From: UBA9647 sp049522195
Lineage (GTDB): Bacteria; Bacteroidota; Ignavibacteria; UBA10030
Reading direction: 5' to 3'
Length of the DNA: 7,227 bases
NCBI GenBank assembly: GCA_049522195.1
Contig: JBEKOB010000130.1
Location: 1-7,227 of the forward strand
The translations under genes and the position numbers were made by a program. Shown here piece after piece: positions 7,047 through 7,227 of this stretch; position 1 is the first letter of the stretch, and each line of letters opens with the position of its first letter. The notes below the pieces were generated by a model that was not told the origin of the DNA, made no database searches, and saw only the letters and a program-made list of their open reading frames with translations.

Positions 7047-7227
7047 CCGTGGCAAGATCCTTGTCCCCCCTCCCGGAGAGATTTACCACGACCACATCCT
7101 GAGAAGACTCTTTTGGAGCGGTCTTCAAGACGTGTGCGATCGCGTGAGATGATTCCAACGCCGGGAGAATTCCCTCAAGCCGGGAAAGAACCCGGAAACC
7201 CTCCAGCGCTTCATCATCGGTCACGGA
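7024..7227 (-). CDS. trpB: Tryptophan synthase beta chain, C-terminal end (5' part outside window)
   Basis: The last 67 codons of trpB enter from the right edge and end at a TAA at 7026-7024. TrpB is a pyridoxal-phosphate enzyme that joins indole and serine to make tryptophan, working with TrpA. The fragment reads SVTDDEALEGFRVLSR, then LEGILPALESSHAIAHVL, VVVNLSGRGDKDL and a short tail ending KAFGL. The TDDEAL, EGI-PALESSHA and NLSGRGDKD motifs are hallmarks of ordinary TrpB1; the serine and glycines of the last motif lie at the cofactor end of the active site. The tail stops a few residues after the final conserved block, as in full-length family members, so the 3' end is intact. The gene is not followed by trpA, unlike the common trpB-trpA order. 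Instead its last 23 bases overlap the converging glycosyltransferase gene. Confidence 0.95.
   Translation of the reverse strand, partial: SVTDDEALEGFRVLSRLEGILPALESSHAIAHVLKTAPKESSQDVVVVNLSGRGDKDLATVMKAFGL

Noticed and set aside
7180..7195. Hairpin CCGGG-AAAGAA-CCCGG as a possible terminator of the flippase-GT4 transcript
   Set aside because: The stem is only 5 bp, there is no T tract after it on either strand, and it encodes conserved trpB residues.

Overview
The window is a stretch of bacterial chromosome of roughly even base composition, densely packed with genes on both strands. I see no rRNA, tRNA, CRISPR array, insertion sequence or phage gene. None of the five gene starts visible here has a clear GGAGG-type ribosome binding site. 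That would fit Bacteroidota or the neighbouring Chlorobi/Ignavibacteria lineages, where Shine-Dalgarno use is weak, but this is a soft inference and the taxon cannot be fixed from the sequence alone.

Layout, left to right. (1) Bases 2-109 hold the last 35 codons of an unrecognised plus-strand gene. (2) A strong 15-bp stem with tracts on both sides (about 126-166) serves as a shared terminator between that gene and the minus-strand operon converging on it. (3) Bases 280-4210 are a tightly packed minus-strand operon transcribed right to left: a GT4 glycosyltransferase, then nadD (nicotinate-nucleotide adenylyltransferase), then glgB (glycogen branching enzyme). The GT4 and nadD genes overlap by 16 bases, and nadD and glgB share a TGATG stop/start junction. 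(4) Bases 4211-4392 are a 182-bp divergent intergenic region. It carries back-to-back sigma70-like promoter candidates, both with 17-bp spacers, and a 10-bp perfect palindrome. (5) Bases 4393-7046 are a plus-strand pair: a 14-helix-type Wzx/polysaccharide flippase, then a second GT4 glycosyltransferase 14 bases downstream. (6) From the right edge, the C-terminal end of trpB (tryptophan synthase beta chain) runs leftward, and its last codons overlap the 3' end of the second GT4 gene by 23 bases.

Working model: the flippase and the two related MtfB-like GT4 enzymes look like a small surface-polysaccharide or glycolipid assembly module read from a shared divergent promoter region. One of its glycosyltransferases is transcriptionally tied to two housekeeping genes, nadD (NAD synthesis) and glgB (glycogen branching). 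No polymerase, ligase, initiating glycosyltransferase or sugar-nucleotide gene lies in the window, so the module is incomplete here or depends on genes elsewhere. Every full-length gene belongs to a well-known family. I found no convincing sign of a wholly new system; the points of interest are gene arrangement, overlaps and the regulatory architecture.
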